From Ignavibacteriota bacterium (GTDB taxonomy: Bacteria; Bacteroidota; Ignavibacteria; Ignavibacteriales; Ignavibacteriaceae): a stretch of DNA of 64,000 bases. The DNA lies in assembly GCA_013285425.1 (NCBI GenBank), contig CP053447.1, positions 2,982,001 to 3,046,000 of the forward strand, in the 5' to 3' direction. A program made the position numbers and the translations under genes. Positions 60,877-64,000 of the stretch are shown one piece after another (position 1 is the stretch's first letter; every line of letters starts with the position of its first letter). The notes beneath the pieces were generated by a model that did no database searches, was not told the origin of the DNA, and was given only the letters and a program-made list of their open reading frames with translations.

Positions 60877-63066
60877 TCAGAAGTAATACAAATACTTTAT
60901 CTTTAAAACTCCGGCACGATCTGTTGTGTGCATTCTGTTTGGAAGCAAATTGCTGTTCGCATCGTATTCATCGCTTCTATCACGAAATTCGTTTATTGCA
61001 AGATAAATCCAACTCTTTGGCAGAAAGTTCCAGCTGAATAAAAATCCTCCGATAATTCTTTCCATCCTATCGGTTGATTTAACAAAAACATTATCAACAT
61101 AAACCCTGAAGTTTAAATTGTTAATTGGTGTCAATGAAAAAAACGGACGGGCATTGTAAGTTATGTCTTCAATATTTCCGTCGGGGTCATTTTCAATAAA
61201 CATATCGTAAGAGGTTCCTACGGTCAAAATATTCAGAACTTTCCAGCTAGCTGAAAATCCAAACCAGGAATACGCTGCAATATAATTTCTGTTAAAGTTA
61301 TAAGTTTTCTGATAACCTCCCCAAAGGTTGCCGCTCCAGATTTGTGAGACATCAAACCATGAACTAAAATTTATACTGTATGAATCATAAAAAATTCCCT
61401 CGTCTTTACTTTTACCATAATCAGTATTAATCTCATATCCCCAGCCATCACGAAACTGCATATTAAAACCTATAACGCCGGAGTAATCAGTATAAAGATC
61501 AGCGTGCTCATAATTAATTGAAGAGCCTGCATACAAAAACACATTTCTTATTGCACCATTTTCAAGATACCATATTGGTCCTGTTAGGATTGTAGAATTA
61601 AGAGTTCCTTTCCAGGGAACAAACCCTACCTCGTTTATATTAAATTTATTTCCTATTGCTCTAAACCTTAATAAGTTAGCCCAGGTTTTGCTAAAACTTC
61701 TAAATCCAATAGAAGCAGCATAATCGCCTTTGCTGTTTTCAAAAGACCTTGCAAATTGATAAGCCAGCTGCCAATCAGATCCGCGGAAAGCACCATCAAT
61801 ATCTATTACACCATAAGTATTATCTTTCGTCTGCTTTCCAACCATCAATAAGCCAATTGATGAATTATCTAAAATCTTCTTTTTAAGTCTTGCAGAACCA
61901 AAGTAAGCCTGTTCTTCGGTAAACTGTAAATTATTTTTTATATAATCTTCTTTTCCAGTTAAAGCAACAAACCCTCCATACTCCCATTCATTATATCTTC
62001 CAAAAGCTTTTGTTCCAAAGATCAGCGGAACTTCTTTTCCTCCCGGTAAAAGTTTGCCAATTCTTCTTGAATAGAAAAGCTCTAACGGACTATAAAAGCC
62101 GGAGCTTCTTTCTTTGCCGGATGGATTAAAAACTTCGTTACCTTCTGTAAAAAATGGTCGTCTTTCAGAAAAGTAACTTTCGTAACGGCTTATATTAAAC
62201 GAAAATGGATCAGCTTCTACCTGAGCAAAGTCAGGGTTTGCGGTTAATAAGAATGTCAGTCGTTCAGATGGATTGTAAAAAACATCTAATCCCGCGTTGG
62301 GGTCAAATTTATATTTGTTATCACCAAGATAAGTAGTCTTTGCAATCCCAACCGGATAAATTTCTAAATTAATTCCTGTAATCGATGGTTTAAAATCTTC
62401 AAATATTAGTTTACCAAATTTAGAAATTCTTTGTCCTTCACTTTGCTCATACTCGCACCAATAAATATCCTCTTTATTATAAGATCTCCATCGGTCAAAA
62501 TCCAAGCCCCACTCTGTAAGATTTTTATCGTACTTAATTGACTTATATGGAATCTTCATTTCAACAACATAACCCCAATCATAAATTTGTGAAGCGGCAT
62601 CCCATATTCCATCCCAGCTATAATCGCGGTTGCGTGCATCATCAAGCATTCGGGAATCGGACTTAACTCCGGAAGCATTGACTGCAAATTTATAAGCTGT
62701 TTGTTTGTCGCCAAAAGTATCGAGCATCATTGATACAATATCACCCGTATAGGCATCGTGTAGTCCTGCATTTGCCTGAATATTATTTTTATCATCGTAA
62801 CAAATCATCAAACAATAGATAGCAATATCGGAAGTTAAAACTTTTGCTACAGTTTTTACGGAGGTTGGCTGATTAAAGTACGGATCAAGCTGAAAAAAAT
62901 TTGTTGTTGAATCGGCATAATTCCAAACATCATCTACTACCCCATCTATGTTTATTTCTTTATCGATCTTAATAAGGGTTAAAAATTTGTTTTGATTTTT
63001 ACTTCCCTGACTTGCAAAAAGAAATGCGGCAAAGGATAAAATGAAAAGTGGTGTAAGTTTGTTCAT
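60877..63066 (-). CDS. CBM9-like/DUF5916 outer-membrane protein
   Basis: 729 residues. Signal peptide (LTPLFILSFAAFLFASQG). The N-terminal domain (about 30-215) is a family 9 carbohydrate-binding-module-like sandwich: KEINIDGVVDDVWNYADSTT, AIYCLMICYDDKNNIQANAG, WGYVVEMKIPYKSIKYD and WCEYEQSEGQRISKFGKLIF. The remainder is DUF5916: NPDFAQVEADPFSFNISRYE, FFTEGNEVFNPSGKERSSGF and IGKLLPGGKEVPLIFGTKAF, then many alternating strands to the terminal LKIKYLYYF, indicating a large outer-membrane barrel. Members are common in Bacteroidetes/Ignavibacteria; a role in glycan handling is assumed from the N-terminal domain. Confidence 0.87.
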   Translation of the reverse strand: MNKLTPLFILSFAAFLFASQGSKNQNKFLTLIKIDKEINIDGVVDDVWNYADSTTNFFQLDPYFNQPTSVKTVAKVLTSDIAIYCLMICYDDKNNIQANAGLHDAYTGDIVSMMLDTFGDKQTAYKFAVNASGVKSDSRMLDDARNRDYSWDGIWDAASQIYDWGYVVEMKIPYKSIKYDKNLTEWGLDFDRWRSYNKEDIYWCEYEQSEGQRISKFGKLIFEDFKPSITGINLEIYPVGIAKTTYLGDNKYKFDPNAGLDVFYNPSERLTFLLTANPDFAQVEADPFSFNISRYESYFSERRPFFTEGNEVFNPSGKERSSGFYSPLELFYSRRIGKLLPGGKEVPLIFGTKAFGRYNEWEYGGFVALTGKEDYIKNNLQFTEEQAYFGSARLKKKILDNSSIGLLMVGKQTKDNTYGVIDIDGAFRGSDWQLAYQFARSFENSKGDYAASIGFRSFSKTWANLLRFRAIGNKFNINEVGFVPWKGTLNSTILTGPIWYLENGAIRNVFLYAGSSINYEHADLYTDYSGVIGFNMQFRDGWGYEINTDYGKSKDEGIFYDSYSINFSSWFDVSQIWSGNLWGGYQKTYNFNRNYIAAYSWFGFSASWKVLNILTVGTSYDMFIENDPDGNIEDITYNARPFFSLTPINNLNFRVYVDNVFVKSTDRMERIIGGFLFSWNFLPKSWIYLAINEFRDRSDEYDANSNLLPNRMHTTDRAGVLKIKYLYYF

Positions 63067-63341
63067 AAAATCTGTGCTTTTTGGCTTTAGATTGATTTTA
63101 ACTGCTGAAAGTTACATTGTACATATAAATACTTTTGCAGGTTTTATATGAGCGGTAAATATTTTTTATAAATGACAGAAATAAATTATAGTTTTACTTG
63201 TAAAATGTTTTACTGCATTTGAAACTATTGCATTAGAAAAACATTTTACCCGCCACAATTTGTTACAGCTTTATTTTTAACATAATTTTAAGAGACATTT
63301 TATATTAAAATTTGTTTGAATAAAATATAGGAGAATTTGCT
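63067..63341. promoter_or_regulatory. Divergent promoter region
   Basis: 275 bases between divergent genes. TACTTTTG near 63133 fits TAnnTTTG on the plus strand, about 200 bases before the next ATG, so its relevance is doubtful. GGAG at about 63330 serves the ATG at 63342. Confidence 0.35.
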
Positions 63342-64000
63342 ATGAAAACTAAAATCAGAACAAGCTCTGCTATACACAACTCATTTAACTTCCATAAGAT
63401 ATTTCTCTATAGATTTAAGATTCTCATTATACTGATAACCACATTATTAAATTATAAAACTCTCGCGCAAACCCCGCAATGGCAATTTATGGGTTTGGCT
63501 GGTGAAGAAATATATGATATTGCAGTAGATGATAGCGGGAATGTTTATGTAGCTTCCTGGACAGGTATTTTTAAATCAACTGATGACGGAGCTTCGTGGG
63601 AATTTAAAAATAATGGACTACAAATAGGAGATGTTTACAAGCTTTTTATCGATTATGCAGGAAATATCTATTTATGCGGTTCTGCTAATTTTCCGGGTTA
63701 TGGGTTGTATAAATCAACTGATGGAGGAGAAAATTGGGTAGGAATTGCAGACACACTAAATGGTGGTCCAATAAATTATTTTGAAGATGTGACCATAATC
63801 CCAAATGAACCTGGGGGTTTTATCTATGTAAGTAATTATTATGGTGTATATAGATCAACAGATAACGGGATAACATGGGAAAGTACAAATTATACAGACC
63901 CCTGTGCAAGAAACATAGGAATTAATACAAATGGTTATATGTTCTTTGGTAATGGATGCGCATCATGGTTTGGTATATATCGCTCAACTGATTTAGGCTT
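63342..64000 (+). CDS. Secreted BNR/Asp-box-type repeat protein, truncated by window end
   Basis: 219 codons are visible. A long basic N-region and a hydrophobic core (FKILIILITTLLNYKTLAQ) form a signal peptide. Then come repeats of the Asp-box form: GIFKSTDDGASWEFKNNG, GLYKSTDGGENWVGIAD, GVYRSTDNGITWESTNY and GIYRSTDLG, alternating with IYDIAVDDSGNVYVASW and YKLFIDYAGNIYLCG. S/T-x-D-x-G-x-x-W is the Asp-box signature of sialidases and Sortilin/photosystem-assembly-like propellers. The protein probably continues with more blades and, given its neighbours, a T9SS tail beyond the window. GGAG ribosome-binding site. Confidence 0.85.
   Translation, partial: MKTKIRTSSAIHNSFNFHKIFLYRFKILIILITTLLNYKTLAQTPQWQFMGLAGEEIYDIAVDDSGNVYVASWTGIFKSTDDGASWEFKNNGLQIGDVYKLFIDYAGNIYLCGSANFPGYGLYKSTDGGENWVGIADTLNGGPINYFEDVTIIPNEPGGFIYVSNYYGVYRSTDNGITWESTNYTDPCARNIGINTNGYMFFGNGCASWFGIYRSTDLG

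Overview
The window reads as a piece of an AT-rich chromosome from a member of the Ignavibacteria (Bacteroidetes/Chlorobi side of the tree). Three things point there. Several secreted proteins end in a type IX secretion (T9SS) C-terminal domain with the box NYPNPFNP, preceded by the 'VEL.SF.A...L.W.TA.E.N..GFE.E' module typical of that group. TAnnTTTG promoter elements of the Bacteroidetes type lie just ahead of several genes. Gene content is that of a free-living heterotroph with a large secreted and outer-membrane repertoire. The assignment is inferred from protein style; no rRNA is present.

Layout. 1-5200: a T9SS protein carrying an in-frame palindromic insertion, a dead IS256-type transposase, a small flavodoxin-like protein, a small exported protein and a membrane-anchored diheme cytochrome c. 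5200-10630: a GT39-type glycosyltransferase, then a TetR / HlyD (EmrA-like) / DHA2 MFS (EmrB-like) efflux operon with a clear TetR operator; both tetR and hlyD need a -1 frameshift at an A-run. 10630-12350: an orphan HNH-type protein in a gene-poor stretch. 12350-15630: an outer-membrane barrel, a small membrane protein, a LytS/LytTR two-component pair and an unlisted 53-residue membrane protein. 15760-25940: mostly housekeeping and hydrolytic functions (radical SAM PflX-like, PafA-like phosphatase, S9 peptidase, ATP-grasp, tag, TauE/SafE, EamA transporter, an unknown 382-residue protein). 26000-31940: small membrane/STAS proteins, DUF1846, tRNA-Lys(CTT), a PHB-depolymerase-like esterase and L-serine ammonia-lyase. 

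32090-39900 is the most unusual region: four tandem lipoprotein paralogues with near-identical leaders and mosaic bodies, 12-bp spacers and an (AG)9 tract upstream. They are flanked by a broken T9SS gene and an intact M28 peptidase that share a 196-bp near-identical T9SS-domain segment. 40100-49400: thioredoxin-like protein, DUF2203, a small lipoprotein, a GxxExxY pseudogene inside inverted repeats, serC-DUF1015, a methyltransferase, a repeat lipoprotein, an esterase, YpfJ-type metalloprotease and an acid-phosphatase-like HAD lipoprotein. 49500-55700: an NYN-domain pseudogene, valS, DinB, a matrixin-like protease and an ATP-cone/uridine-kinase fusion. 55800-64000: secreted FG-GAP and beta-helix T9SS proteins, two outer-membrane barrels and a truncated BNR-type protein running off the end.

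Together the genes suggest a surface-rich organism. T9SS cargo (peptidase, FG-GAP, beta-helix), Sec lipoproteins with propeller-like repeats and outer-membrane barrels make up about a third of the window. Decay of mobile or accessory genes (IS256, GxxExxY, NYN, chimeric T9SS gene) is visible in several intergenic gaps.
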